The notes: a model not told the origin generated them from the sequence alone. DNA of 64,000 nucleotides from Limimaricola sp. G21655-S1 (GCF_027213785.1 NZ_JAPWGO010000010.1:62001-126000), one strand, 5' to 3'; positions 48,484 to 56,394 are shown, counted from the first letter of the stretch. Made by a program: numbers and translations.

Positions 48484-48666
48484 ATGGATTACAGCAAGTC
48501 GGGCGGGCCTCGTCAGGGCCGCAACGCGCCCAAGCACCGCGAGCACAACGAGCGCGGTACCGAGAAGACCCCCTATGACAAGCGCGACGACAAGGCCGAC
48601 CTGCTCAAGCGCATGAAGGAGGCGGCGAAGAAGGCCGCCGGGAAGGCGCCCGAGCCCAAGGGCTGA
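48484..48666 (+). CDS. Small basic conserved protein
   Basis: A 60-residue protein (starts MDYSKSGGPRQGRN, ends APEPKG) that is very hydrophilic: Lys, Arg, Glu and Gly-rich, with a KADLLKRMKEAAKKAAGK helix at the end. I recall similar short proteins in Rhodobacteraceae, function unknown. AGGAG lies six bases before the ATG at 48484; an ATG one codon earlier is possible. It is transcribed divergently from cobN and convergently with the GNAT gene (two bases between the ends). Confidence 0.65.
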   Translation: MDYSKSGGPRQGRNAPKHREHNERGTEKTPYDKRDDKADLLKRMKEAAKKAAGKAPEPKG

Positions 48667-48668
48667 GG

Positions 48669-49121
48669 TCACAGCCGCTTCTCCATGAAGACGCTCGACC
48701 CGTTCTCAGCGTAATCGCCGAACGGGCCCCGCACGGCGAAGCCGTGCCTTGCATAGAGACGATGGGCGGCGGCCAGCCTGTCGCCCGTCTCAAGCCGGAT
48801 GAGCGGCAGCGCCTCGTCGCGCGCCGTCCGCTCCAGCCGGTCGAGGAGCAAGGTGCCCACGCCGCGACCTCGCGCCGCCTCGGCCACGAAAATCGATTTC
48901 AGCTCGCCATAGCCCGGTTTCACGTGAAGCGCGCCGCAGCCCAACGGCGCGTCGTCCTCGTAGGCCGCGAAGAAGCGGATATCGGCGGCGTCGAGCGCCT
49001 CGATCGGCAGGAAGTGGTTTTCCTCGGGCGGGTAGAGAGAACGCATCAGCGCCTGGCTCGCCTCGACCAGCGCGCGCGGACCGGGATCGGTCGCGCGCGC
49101 CCGTTTCACGGTGACGCTCAC
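48669..49121 (-). CDS. GNAT-family N-acetyltransferase
   Basis: A 150-residue single-domain acetyltransferase. The acetyl-CoA motif is ARGRGVGTLLL near 84-94, preceded by GELKSIFV. It starts with a GTG at 49121 overlapping the cobW stop (GTGA) and is therefore in the cbtB-cbtA-cobW transcript. Nothing links it to cobalamin chemistry; many small GNATs ride in operons. Confidence 0.88.
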   Translation of the reverse strand: MSVTVKRARATDPGPRALVEASQALMRSLYPPEENHFLPIEALDAADIRFFAAYEDDAPLGCGALHVKPGYGELKSIFVAEAARGRGVGTLLLDRLERTARDEALPLIRLETGDRLAAAHRLYARHGFAVRGPFGDYAENGSSVFMEKRL

Positions 49122-50182
49122 GCCGCCAGCGCGGCCTCGATCGCCGCGCGGTCGAGCCCCGCCTCGCCGATCACCACCAGCCGGGTCTCGCGGGGGTCGG
49201 CACCGAAGGGACGGTCGAAATGGGTGTCGACGCGCGGACCCACCGCCTGCAGCGTCAGCCGCATCGGCTTGCCCGTCACCGCGACGAAACCCTTGAGCCG
49301 CAGGATGTCATGCGCGCGGATCACCTCGGCGACCTGCGCGGCAAAGGCCTTCGGATCGGTTACCTCGGGCCGCGTCACCACGAAGCTCTCGAACTCGTCA
49401 TGGCCGTGATGGTGCGCGGCGTCGTGGTGATCGTCGTCGTGATCATGGTGGTGATGCACCTCGTGGCGCGCCTCCATGTCGGCCTCGGCCGCGGCCCCCT
49501 GTCCGAGCAGCACCTCGACGGGCAGCGCGCCCATCGCCGCGCGCACCACCTGCACGCCGGTGCGGGCCTCGGATTTGAGCTTCGCGGCCAGCGCCTCGGC
49601 TTCCTCCGCGCCCAGGAGGTCGGTCTTGTTGACGACGATCATGTCGGCGGCGGCGATCTGGTCCTCGAACAGCTCCGACAGCGGCGTCTCGTGGTCGAGC
49701 CCGTCATCGGCGGCGCGCTGGACGTCGATCGCGGCGATGTCGTGGGCAAAGCGGCCCTCGGCCACCGCCTTGCCGTCGACCACGGTGACGACGCCGTCGA
49801 CGGTCACTCGGGTCGAGATGCCGGGCCAGTTGAAGGCGCGGATCAGCGGCTGCGGCAGCGCGAGGCCGGAGGTTTCGATCACGATGTGGTCGACCGGCTC
49901 GTCGCGGTCGAGGAGCTTTTCCATGGTCGGGATGAAGTCGTCCGCCACGGTGCAGCAGATGCAGCCATTCGACAGCTCGACCACGTCCTCGTCGCGGCAG
50001 CTCTCGATGCCGCAGCCCTTGAGGATGCCACCATCGACGCCGAGATCGCCGAATTCGTTGATCACGAGCGCGATGCGCTTTCCGCGCGCGTTCTCGAGCA
50101 GGTGACGGATCAGCGTGGTCTTTCCGGCGCCGAGAAAGCCGGTGACGACGGTGGCGGGGATCTTTGCGGGCATCGGGGTCAT
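49118..50182 (-). CDS. cobW: CobW metallochaperone GTPase
   Basis: CobW delivers cobalt for cobalamin synthesis using GTP. The 354-residue protein has the P-loop GFLGAGKT (15-22), the metal site CxCC (NGCICC, near 72-75), NKTDLL and a strongly His/Asp-rich loop near 235-263. The C-terminal domain (LRLKGFVAV) is typical. ATGs at 50182 and 50173 are both possible. It is separated from cbtA by the opposite-strand DUF1636 gene but is the next same-strand gene, consistent with its part in the riboswitch-controlled unit. Confidence 0.93.
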   Translation of the reverse strand: MTPMPAKIPATVVTGFLGAGKTTLIRHLLENARGKRIALVINEFGDLGVDGGILKGCGIESCRDEDVVELSNGCICCTVADDFIPTMEKLLDRDEPVDHIVIETSGLALPQPLIRAFNWPGISTRVTVDGVVTVVDGKAVAEGRFAHDIAAIDVQRAADDGLDHETPLSELFEDQIAAADMIVVNKTDLLGAEEAEALAAKLKSEARTGVQVVRAAMGALPVEVLLGQGAAAEADMEARHEVHHHHDHDDDHHDAAHHHGHDEFESFVVTRPEVTDPKAFAAQVAEVIRAHDILRLKGFVAVTGKPMRLTLQAVGPRVDTHFDRPFGADPRETRLVVIGEAGLDRAAIEAALAA

Positions 50183-50218
50183 CCGTTACTGGTCGGTGCC
50201 AAAGCACCGGGGGTGGAA

Positions 50219-50548
50219 ATGGACTGCATCACGATCTGCGCGACCTGCGCTGCGCCGGGGCAGGCGCCACGTGGCGCGGCGCTGGCCGAGGCGGTGGCCG
50301 AGGGTCTGCGCGAGGGCTGCGTGCTGCGCCTCGTCGATTGTCTCAATCTGTGCCATTCGCCCGTAGCCCTGTCGATCCGGGGGGCGGGCAAGACGGCCTA
50401 TCTCTTCTCCGGGGTGGACCCGGCCACGCAAGCGGCCGAGATCCGTGTTCTTGCCGATCTCTATGCCGAGGCGCCCGGCGGCGACATCACCGATGCGCGG
50501 CCGCTGGGCGGGCTCAGGCACCGGCTGGTGGGGCGCATCCCGGGCTAG
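50219..50548 (+). CDS. DUF1636 protein, cob-linked copy A
   Basis: A 109-residue DUF1636 protein with the Cys pattern C7-x2-C10 ... C41-x3-C45 (CATC and CLNLC), which resembles the thioredoxin-like 2Fe-2S ferredoxin family. GGGGGTGG lies before the ATG at 50219. It lies on the plus strand inside an otherwise minus-strand set, its end overlapping cbtA by four bases and its start 36 bases from that of cobW (divergent). It is shorter than copy B at 59553-59936. Its role is not known; a redox or cobalt function in cobalamin synthesis is inference from position. Confidence 0.85.
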   Translation: MDCITICATCAAPGQAPRGAALAEAVAEGLREGCVLRLVDCLNLCHSPVALSIRGAGKTAYLFSGVDPATQAAEIRVLADLYAEAPGGDITDARPLGGLRHRLVGRIPG

Positions 50549-51222
50549 GCCTCGCGCGACCAGATCCAGCCGGCGGCGAGGCCGAGGAACGCCCAGGCAG
50601 CGGCCGAGACCCCGAGCGCGCGCGCCGAGAACATGGCGGCCAGCTCCGGTGCGGCGCTGCCGAAGTAGCGGTCGAGATGCGGCGCGCCGATCAGATGCGG
50701 CGCGGCGATGAGCGCCACCCCGCCAGCGAGCCAGGCGGGGCCGCGACCGAAGGCCATCAGCGCGAGGCCCAGCGCGGTTGCGATCACGCAGAAGGCCCAC
50801 CAGGTCTGGCGCTCGCCGATCTCGGCGGCAAAGGTGCCCGGCAGTTCCGGCGGCAGCCCGAAGGCCGGTGCCAGCGACAGCGCCACGAATCCGCCGAGCC
50901 CCCACAACAGCCCGCGCCGCGCATCCACCTCGACGCCGCGCCGGGCCGCGAGCGCGAAGCCCGCCGCCAGCACGAAGCCGAAGCCGATCCAGCCGATGAT
51001 GTTGATGGCGAGCGTGCCCATATGGCGCCCCATGGCGTCGCCCAGCGGCGGCGCCCCGGCATCCGAGCCGATATGCCCATCCGTGAAATGCGCCCGCGCG
51101 CCGGACTCGTAGAGCTCGGCTTCCATCAGGAGGGGCACGACGAACCACAGCTGCAGGAGTGCGGCGAACACGCCTGCGGCCAGGCCGGCGAACAATGCGC
51201 TGGCCCCGATCTGTTTCAGCAT
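50545..51222 (-). CDS. cbtA: Cobalt transporter subunit CbtA
   Basis: A 225-residue membrane protein with five to six helices, the predicted cobalt permease CbtA that occurs with CbtB under cobalamin riboswitches in alphaproteobacteria. His residues lie near the first periplasmic loop (HFTDGH, GRHMG). The ATG at 51222 begins MLKQIGASALFAG; the open frame extends 20 codons upstream and overlaps cbtB, which is unlikely. It follows cbtB by 10 bases. Confidence 0.9.
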   Translation of the reverse strand: MLKQIGASALFAGLAAGVFAALLQLWFVVPLLMEAELYESGARAHFTDGHIGSDAGAPPLGDAMGRHMGTLAINIIGWIGFGFVLAAGFALAARRGVEVDARRGLLWGLGGFVALSLAPAFGLPPELPGTFAAEIGERQTWWAFCVIATALGLALMAFGRGPAWLAGGVALIAAPHLIGAPHLDRYFGSAAPELAAMFSARALGVSAAAWAFLGLAAGWIWSREA

Positions 51223-51232
51223 GATCGTGCGA

Positions 51233-51403
51233 TCAGTGGCAGGGAAAGCCGGTGGCGTGACGCGAATCATGGGCCACGTCATGCATGCCGCCGGCGTGGC
51301 TGAAGCCCGCGGCGAAGATCAGCCCGAGGCCGAACACGGCGGCGAAGGCGATGGTGGCGATCTCGAAAAGCGCGCCCGAGGAGGCGATGGTCTTGGTCGT
51401 CAT
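51233..51403 (-). CDS. cbtB: Cobalt transporter subunit CbtB
   Basis: CbtB is a 56-residue protein with one membrane helix (IATIAFAAVFGLGLIFAAG) and a His-rich C-terminus (HAGGMHDVAHDSRH, ending CH) that probably binds cobalt. AGGAG lies seven bases before the ATG at 51403. The frame extends upstream through the riboswitch and should be ignored there. It is the first gene after the riboswitch. Confidence 0.92.
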   Translation of the reverse strand: MTTKTIASSGALFEIATIAFAAVFGLGLIFAAGFSHAGGMHDVAHDSRHATGFPCH

Positions 51404-51449
51404 GTCAGTTCTCCTGTCCCGTCCACCCGACGGGGTCCTGGGTTTCATC

Positions 51450-51650
51450 GCGCAGGGCCGGTCTCCTGGCTCGCGGGTCGTGGCATCCCTCCACCTTCCC
51501 GGGATCTCTCCCAGTGGTTTCGAAGGGGCGCTCACCGCTTACAGTCGCGGGGGCGGCTGCGGCCGGGGGCCTCCTGACTGGATCGGCCCCTTCCGCATTC
51601 CCGATTTCCTCCCCTCGGGCGCTTCGCGCCGCATCGGGGAACCTTGCACC
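51450..51650 (-). promoter_or_regulatory. Cobalamin riboswitch upstream of cbtB
   Basis: On the minus strand the leader reads GTGCA (P1, 51649-51645), GGTTCC, then GCGGAA, CCCCCGCGACTGTAAGCGG, ACCACTGGG, GGGAAGG, and the B12 box GAGCCAGGAGACC (51472-51460), closing with TGCGC. These are the hallmark blocks of the AdoCbl riboswitch in their correct order. A short hairpin (CCCGTC/GACGGG at 51418-51434) lies between it and the cbtB ribosome site, with no T-run, so control is probably at translation. When cobalamin binds, cbtB and the genes after it should be off. Confidence 0.95.
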
Positions 51651-51653
51651 TTC

Positions 51654-51683
51654 GTTCTGCGCTGTCGCACCGCCCCGCGTCAA
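51654..51683 (-). promoter_or_regulatory. Promoter for the riboswitch transcript
   Basis: On the minus strand TTGACG (51683-51678) and CAGAAC (51659-51654) are 18 bases apart. Initiation about seven bases on would fall at 51647-51650, exactly the start of the riboswitch P1 helix, which supports the assignment despite the imperfect -10 box. Confidence 0.45.
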
Positions 51684-51760
51684 GCGCCAAGCCTTGGTCG
51701 AACGGCTCGGCCGTTGCGGGCGAAACGCGGCGGAACCCCGCGCGCAAAGGGCCGCGCGCG

Positions 51761-51790
51761 TTGACTTCGCGCCCCCCTTTCCCGCATAGG
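51761..51790 (+). promoter_or_regulatory. Candidate smc promoter
   Basis: TTGACT (51761-51766) and CATAGG (51785-51790) with 18 bases between them lie 35 bases before the smc ATG. With the riboswitch promoter, it makes a divergent pair in the 421-base gap 51404-51824, which otherwise holds only the riboswitch. Confidence 0.4.
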
Positions 51791-51824
51791 CGCGCGACCA
51801 CGAGCGCGAACGAGGGCGGCTTTC

Positions 51825-54800
51825 ATGCGATTCTCCCGGCTGCGGCTGAACGGCTTCAAGAGCTTCGTCGACCCGACCGATCTGGTGATCGATGACGGGC
51901 TGACCGGCGTGGTCGGGCCCAATGGCTGCGGCAAGTCGAACCTGCTGGAGGCGCTGCGCTGGGTGATGGGCGAGAACCGCCCCACCGCGATGCGCGGCGG
52001 CGGCATGGAGGACGTGATCTTCGCTGGCGCCGCGACCCGTCCCGCTCGCAACCACGCCGAGGTGACGCTCTCCATCGACAATGGCGAACGGCTCGCGCCC
52101 GCGGCCTTCAACGATTCCGACACGCTGGAGATCGTGCGCCGCATCACCCGCGATCTCGGCTCGGCCTACCGGCTCAACGGCAAGGAAGTCCGCGCCCGCG
52201 ACGTGCAGATGCTCTTCGCCGACGCCTCGACCGGCTCGCAATCGCCCGCCCTCGTGCGGCAGGGCCAGATCTCCGAGCTGATCAACGCCAAGCCGACCGC
52301 GCGTCGCCGTATCCTCGAAGAGGCGGCGGGCATCTCCGGGCTGTACCAGCGCCGCCACGAGGCCGAGCTGAAGCTGCGCGGGGCCGAGCAGAACCTGTCC
52401 CGCGTCGACGACGTGGTCGAAAGCCAGGCGGCGCAGCTCGCGACGCTGGCGCGGCAGGCCCGCACGGCGGCGCGCTACCGCGAGATCGGCACGGCGCTGC
52501 GCGCGGCCGAGGGCCTGCTGTTGTGGCTGCGCTGGAACGCCTCCGAAACGATGCGCCGCGCCGCCGAGGAAGAACTGCGCGAGATGGCGCAGGCCGCGGC
52601 CCGGGCCGACGGGCTCGCTGCCCGCGCGGTCGAGGCGCGCGCCGCCGCCGAGGCCGCGTTGCCGCCCCTGCGCGAGGAGGCGACGATCGCCGCTGCCGTG
52701 CTGAACCGCCAGGAGGCCGAGCGGGATCGGCTGCTCGATCAGGAAAAGCGGGCGCGGGGGGCGATCCGGGCCCTTGGCGCGCGGATCGAACAGCTCGACC
52801 GCGACATGGAGCGCGAAAGCGTGCTCGACCGCGACGCGGGCGAGACGATGCGCGCGCTCGAGGCCGAGGCGGCGGAGCTGGCACAGGCCGGGCAGGGGCA
52901 CGAGGCGCGGCTGGCGCAGGTCGAGGCGGTGGCCCGCGAGGCGGGCGAGATCCTGTCCGAGGCAGAGCACGCCCAAGGCCAGCGCACCGAGGACACCGCC
53001 CGGCTCGCGGCGCGGCATCAATCGGCGCAGCGTCTGGTGGCGGAGGCCCGGACCCGCATCGCCAAGAGCGCCGAGGCGGCGACGCAGGCGAAGGCCCAGC
53101 TCGACGCCGCAGGCACCGCCGCGTCACAGGCCGAAACCGTGCTGGCCGCGGCCGTCGAGGCCGAGACGCAGGCGAAGGTCGCGGCCGAGGCCGCCGAGGC
53201 CGATCTGGCCCGGGCCGAGACGGAGCGCGCGCAGGCGCAATCCGACGAGGCCGAGGCGCGGGCCGCCCGCGCCGGCGTCGAGGGCGAGGCCAAGGCGCTG
53301 CGCGCCGAGGTCGCCGGTCTGGCGCGCCTGGTCGAGCGCAGCGACGACAAGGGCCAGCAGCTTCTCGACCTGCTGAGGGTCGAACCGGGCTTCGAAAAGG
53401 CGCTGGGCGCGGCGCTGGGCGACGAGTTGAAGGCTCCCGTGGTCGATGCGCGCGGCACGACCGGCTGGGCCGAGCTGCCCGGTTACGACGCCGAACAGCC
53501 GCTGCCCGAGGACGCCGAGCCTTTGGCGGGCCTCGTCCATGCACCGGGATTGTTGGGGCGCCGGCTGGCGCAGGTCGGCGTGGTCGCGCGGGATCGGGGC
53601 GCGGCGCTGCAGGGCCGCCTGAAGCCCGGCCAGCGCCTGGTCAGCCGCGAGGGCGATCTGTGGCGCTGGGACGGCTACCGCGCCGGGGCCGAGGACGCGC
53701 CCTCGGCGGCGGCGCTGCGGCTGGAGCAGATGAACCGGCTCGCGGCGCTTCGCGGCGAGCTGGAGGTGATCGAGGCCAAGCTGGAAGAGCTGACCGAGCG
53801 CCATGCCGATGCGGCGGCCGCGCTGGAGCGCGCGAAGGAGGTCGATGCCCGCGCCCGCGGCGCCCGCCGCGCGGCCGAGACGGCGCTTTCCGAGGCCGCG
53901 CGCGCGCTCAGCCGCGCCGAGGGCGAGAAGGGCCGTGCCCAGACCCGCCGCGATGCCGCGAGCGAAGCGATGGGCCGGCACGAGGCCGAGGGCCGCGCCG
54001 GACGCGAGGCGCTGGTCGAGGCCGAGGCCGGGCTGCGCGATCTCGATGATCTCGACGCGGCGCGCGATGCCGTGGAACAGGGCCGCCAACTGGTCGAGGC
54101 GGCGCGGATCACCATGATCACCCGCCGCTCCGAAGCCGACGAGATCCGCCGCAACGGCGAGGCCCGGGCGCGGCGCGCCGAAGCGGTGGCGCGCGAGCTC
54201 GAAGGCTGGCGCGAGCGCGCCGAGACCGCGCGGGGCCGGGTCGGCGAGTTGACCGCGCGCCGCAGCGAGACCGAGGCGGAGCTGGAGCGCGCCCGCGAGC
54301 GGCCCGAGGCGATCTTTGCCGAGCGGCGCACGCTGGATGCGGGCATTGCCGAGGCCGAGGCGCGGCGCGACGCCGCCGCCGAGGCGCTGCGCACGGCCGA
54401 GGGCGCGCTTTCGGATGCGCAGGCCGCCGAACGCGCCGCCGAGCGCGCCGCCTCCGAGGCACGCGAGCGTCGCGCCGCCTCCGAGGCGCGCGCCGAGGCC
54501 GCCCGCGCCGCCGCGACCCAGGCGGCGGAACGGATCGAGGAGACGCTGGAGACCACGCCCGAGGCGCTGTTCGAAACGCTGGAGATCGGTGCGCTGGCGC
54601 CGCCGCCCACCGAGGAGGTCGAGGCCAAGGTCGCGCAGCTGCGCCGTCAGCGCGACGCGCTGGGCTCGGTCAACCTGCGCGCCGAGGAGGATGCCGAGGC
54701 GATCCGCACCGAGCATGACGGCCTCGTCGCCGAGAAGGCCGATCTCGAAGAGGCGATCCGCACGCTGCGTCAGGGCATCGGCAGCCTCAACCGCGAGGGG

Positions 54801-55280
54801 CGCGAGCGGCTGCTCGCCGCCTTCTCACAGGTCAACGAGAACTTCGGCACGCTGTTCACGCATCTGTTCGGCGGCGGCGAGGCGCGGCTGACCCTGGTCG
54901 AGAGCGACGACCCGCTCGAAGCCGGGCTCGAGATCCTGTGCCAGCCGCCGGGCAAGAAGCTCTCGGTGCTGTCGCTGCTGTCGGGCGGCGAACAGACCTT
55001 GACCGCGCTGGCGCTGATCTTCGCGGTGTTCCTCGCCAACCCGGCACCGATCTGCGTGCTCGACGAGGTCGACGCGCCGCTCGACGACGCCAACGTCACC
55101 CGGTTCTGCGACCTGCTCGACGAGATGACCCGCCGCACCGACACCCGTTTCCTGATCATCACCCACCACGCGGTGACGATGGCGCGGATGGACCGGCTCT
55201 ACGGAGTCACCATGGGCGAGCAGGGCGTGAGCCAGCTCGTGTCGGTGGATCTGCGCAAGGCAGAGCAGATGGTCGCCTGA
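51825..55280 (+). CDS. smc: Chromosome segregation protein SMC
   Basis: SMC with ScpA and ScpB compacts and separates chromosomes. The 1151-residue protein has Walker A GPNGCGKS (31-38), two very Ala/Glu/Arg-rich coiled coils, a hinge near 510-600 and the C-terminal signature LSGGEQ (1052-1057) with VLDEVDAPLDD (Walker B). It is a little short of usual length. The coiled-coil region is so biased that long shadow frames lie opposite. The ATG at 51825 (MRFSRLRLNGFKSF) is canonical. A hairpin GTTGCTTC/GAAGCAAC follows at 55284-55305 without T-run. scpA/scpB are not here. Confidence 0.95.
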   Translation: MRFSRLRLNGFKSFVDPTDLVIDDGLTGVVGPNGCGKSNLLEALRWVMGENRPTAMRGGGMEDVIFAGAATRPARNHAEVTLSIDNGERLAPAAFNDSDTLEIVRRITRDLGSAYRLNGKEVRARDVQMLFADASTGSQSPALVRQGQISELINAKPTARRRILEEAAGISGLYQRRHEAELKLRGAEQNLSRVDDVVESQAAQLATLARQARTAARYREIGTALRAAEGLLLWLRWNASETMRRAAEEELREMAQAAARADGLAARAVEARAAAEAALPPLREEATIAAAVLNRQEAERDRLLDQEKRARGAIRALGARIEQLDRDMERESVLDRDAGETMRALEAEAAELAQAGQGHEARLAQVEAVAREAGEILSEAEHAQGQRTEDTARLAARHQSAQRLVAEARTRIAKSAEAATQAKAQLDAAGTAASQAETVLAAAVEAETQAKVAAEAAEADLARAETERAQAQSDEAEARAARAGVEGEAKALRAEVAGLARLVERSDDKGQQLLDLLRVEPGFEKALGAALGDELKAPVVDARGTTGWAELPGYDAEQPLPEDAEPLAGLVHAPGLLGRRLAQVGVVARDRGAALQGRLKPGQRLVSREGDLWRWDGYRAGAEDAPSAAALRLEQMNRLAALRGELEVIEAKLEELTERHADAAAALERAKEVDARARGARRAAETALSEAARALSRAEGEKGRAQTRRDAASEAMGRHEAEGRAGREALVEAEAGLRDLDDLDAARDAVEQGRQLVEAARITMITRRSEADEIRRNGEARARRAEAVARELEGWRERAETARGRVGELTARRSETEAELERARERPEAIFAERRTLDAGIAEAEARRDAAAEALRTAEGALSDAQAAERAAERAASEARERRAASEARAEAARAAATQAAERIEETLETTPEALFETLEIGALAPPPTEEVEAKVAQLRRQRDALGSVNLRAEEDAEAIRTEHDGLVAEKADLEEAIRTLRQGIGSLNREGRERLLAAFSQVNENFGTLFTHLFGGGEARLTLVESDDPLEAGLEILCQPPGKKLSVLSLLSGGEQTLTALALIFAVFLANPAPICVLDEVDAPLDDANVTRFCDLLDEMTRRTDTRFLIITHHAVTMARMDRLYGVTMGEQGVSQLVSVDLRKAEQMVA

Positions 55281-55370
55281 CAGGTTGCTTCGGCGACGAA
55301 GCAACTCGTGATTGAAGAACCAAACGAGAACACTTGAGATAATTCGCCGTATTTGGCAAGACTTCCTCCT

Positions 55371-55397
55371 GCCGCGACACTTCGCGGCGAGGGGAGG
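55371..55397 (+). promoter_or_regulatory. Hairpin that could occlude the ribosome site of the micro-ORF
   Basis: GCCGCGA (55371-55377) and TCGCGGC (55382-55388) pair around CACT. The bases outside the stem, TCCTCC (55364-55369) and GGGGAGG (55391-55397), can also pair, and the second is the only ribosome binding site for the 29-codon frame at 55407. The leader before it contains an AT-rich GATAAT (55338-55343). I infer translation control by this structure. Confidence 0.45.
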
Positions 55398-55406
55398 TGA
55401 TATGCA

Positions 55407-55496
55407 TTGACCGAAGCCAGCTACCGTAAGTGGATGGTGGTCGTCGCAGTGGCAACGCTGGTGCTGACTGCCGTCCGTCTCTGGGTCGGGAGGTAA
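55407..55496 (+). CDS. Possible 29-residue membrane micropeptide
   Basis: A TTG at 55407 opens a 29-codon frame: MTEASYRKWM, then a hydrophobic helix of about 18 residues (VVVAVATLVLTAVRLWVG) and a terminal Arg. GGGGAGGTGAT lies 6-16 bases before the TTG, a very strong ribosome site. The nearer ATG (55402) gives only two codons. Such length, one helix and occluded ribosome site are features of type I toxin or membrane micropeptides, but no homologue is known to me and no antisense RNA is identified. It fills part of the 340-base gap between smc and the glutaredoxin fusion. Confidence 0.4.
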   Translation: MTEASYRKWMVVVAVATLVLTAVRLWVGR

Positions 55497-55512
55497 TCCC
55501 GGCAAAGAGAAA

Positions 55513-55538
55513 CCCCGCAGAGCGGCAACTCTGCGGGG
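55513..55538 (-). terminator. Terminator after the glutaredoxin-MauE gene
   Basis: CCCCGCAGAG and CTCTGCGGGG form a perfect 10-bp stem around a 6-base loop. On the minus strand it is followed by TTTCTCTTT, so it ends the minus-strand gene that stops at 55621, about 80 bases upstream on that strand. It may also stop the micro-ORF transcript on the plus strand, where no T-run follows. Confidence 0.75.
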
Positions 55539-55620
55539 CCCTGATCAGGGATGAGACATCATCGACCGATCGCTACCGTATGGCCGATATAATGTGCATC
55601 GACTGCGGAATTGTAAAGGC

Positions 55621-56358
55621 TCAGAGCAGCAGCCCGACCAGCATCCACAGGCCCATCCCGGCCATCATCACGTTCTCGGTGAGCGAGATGAACCCCAGGG
55701 GCACGTTGCTGTCGCCGCCGACGCAGGCGCACTTCAGCTCGCGCTTGTCGATCCAGACGGCCTTGATCACCGAGATCGCGCCGACCGTGCCGATGAACAG
55801 CGCCAGCGGCGCCGAGAACCAGGTCAGCAGCAGCGCCGTCATCAATACCCCTGCGATCCCCTCGGCCCAAGGATAGACATAGGCATAGGGCACCCAGCGC
55901 TGCGCCAGCAGGTCGTAATTGAGAAACCCGTTGGTGAAACTCTCCACGTCACGCAGCTTCTGCAGCGCCAGCAGGCACATCGAGATCGAGATGAACCAGC
56001 CGATGGTCTGCCACGCGAAGAAGCTGCCAAGCGCCACCCATGTCACCGCGATGGCGAGCGCCAGCCCCATGCCGAAGATCGCGATCACCGGTTGGTAGGT
56101 CGTGCCCTCGGGCTTGGCGGGCTTCATGTCGAAATGCGCACGCAGATCGTCATAGCCACCGATGCGTTCGCCATCGATGAAGGCTTGAGGCGTCGTCTTC
56201 ACGTTGTGCTCGCGCAGGAAGGCGTCGGTTGCCTCACGCGTGGTCAGTTCGTGATCCTCGACTTCGTATCCCTTTGATTTCAGAAGGTGCAGGGATTTCT
56301 GCCCGAAGGGGCAGTGATGCTTGGGCATCGACATGCGGTAGAGTTGGGCCTGGGCCAT
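55621..56358 (-). CDS. Glutaredoxin-MauE/DoxX-like membrane fusion protein
   Basis: The 245-residue protein starts with a glutaredoxin-like domain (about 1-78): C16 in HCPFG (a single-Cys active site), TTPQAFIDG with the cis-Pro, and GGYDDL. Five or so membrane helices follow (about 90-245) with ending C210-x-C212 (KCACVGG ... PLGFISLTEN), the signature of MauE/DoxX-type redox membrane proteins. Such proteins handle disulfide or thiol transfer, MauE in methylamine dehydrogenase maturation. No mau genes are here. The partner and direction of electron flow are unknown. Confidence 0.85.
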   Translation of the reverse strand: MAQAQLYRMSMPKHHCPFGQKSLHLLKSKGYEVEDHELTTREATDAFLREHNVKTTPQAFIDGERIGGYDDLRAHFDMKPAKPEGTTYQPVIAIFGMGLALAIAVTWVALGSFFAWQTIGWFISISMCLLALQKLRDVESFTNGFLNYDLLAQRWVPYAYVYPWAEGIAGVLMTALLLTWFSAPLALFIGTVGAISVIKAVWIDKRELKCACVGGDSNVPLGFISLTENVMMAGMGLWMLVGLLL

Positions 56359-56359
56359 C

Positions 56360-56394
56360 GCGGGGGCTCCCCTTCGTTGGAGACTTGCCCCCGC
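56360..56394 (-). promoter_or_regulatory. Leader hairpin over the glutaredoxin-MauE ribosome site
   Basis: GCGGGGGC (56360-56367) and GCCCCCGC (56387-56394) pair immediately before the ATG at 56358. The minus-strand ribosome site GGGGAG lies within the hairpin and can pair with CTCC inside. GC content alone makes such structures common here, so this is a weak call. Confidence 0.35.

Noticed and set aside
45437-48666. Plus-strand frames opposite cobN, up to 797 codons
   Set aside because: Shadows of cobN; only the last 60 codons (48484-48666), beyond the cobN start, have a ribosome site and plausible composition.
52523-54716. Long plus- and minus-strand frames within smc
   Set aside because: They arise from the Glu/Ala/Arg bias of the coiled coils; the smc frame alone has motifs.
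55430-55876. A 148-codon plus-strand frame opposite the glutaredoxin fusion
   Set aside because: It lies antisense to a well-supported gene, starts in a leader without a ribosome site, and has no recognisable features.
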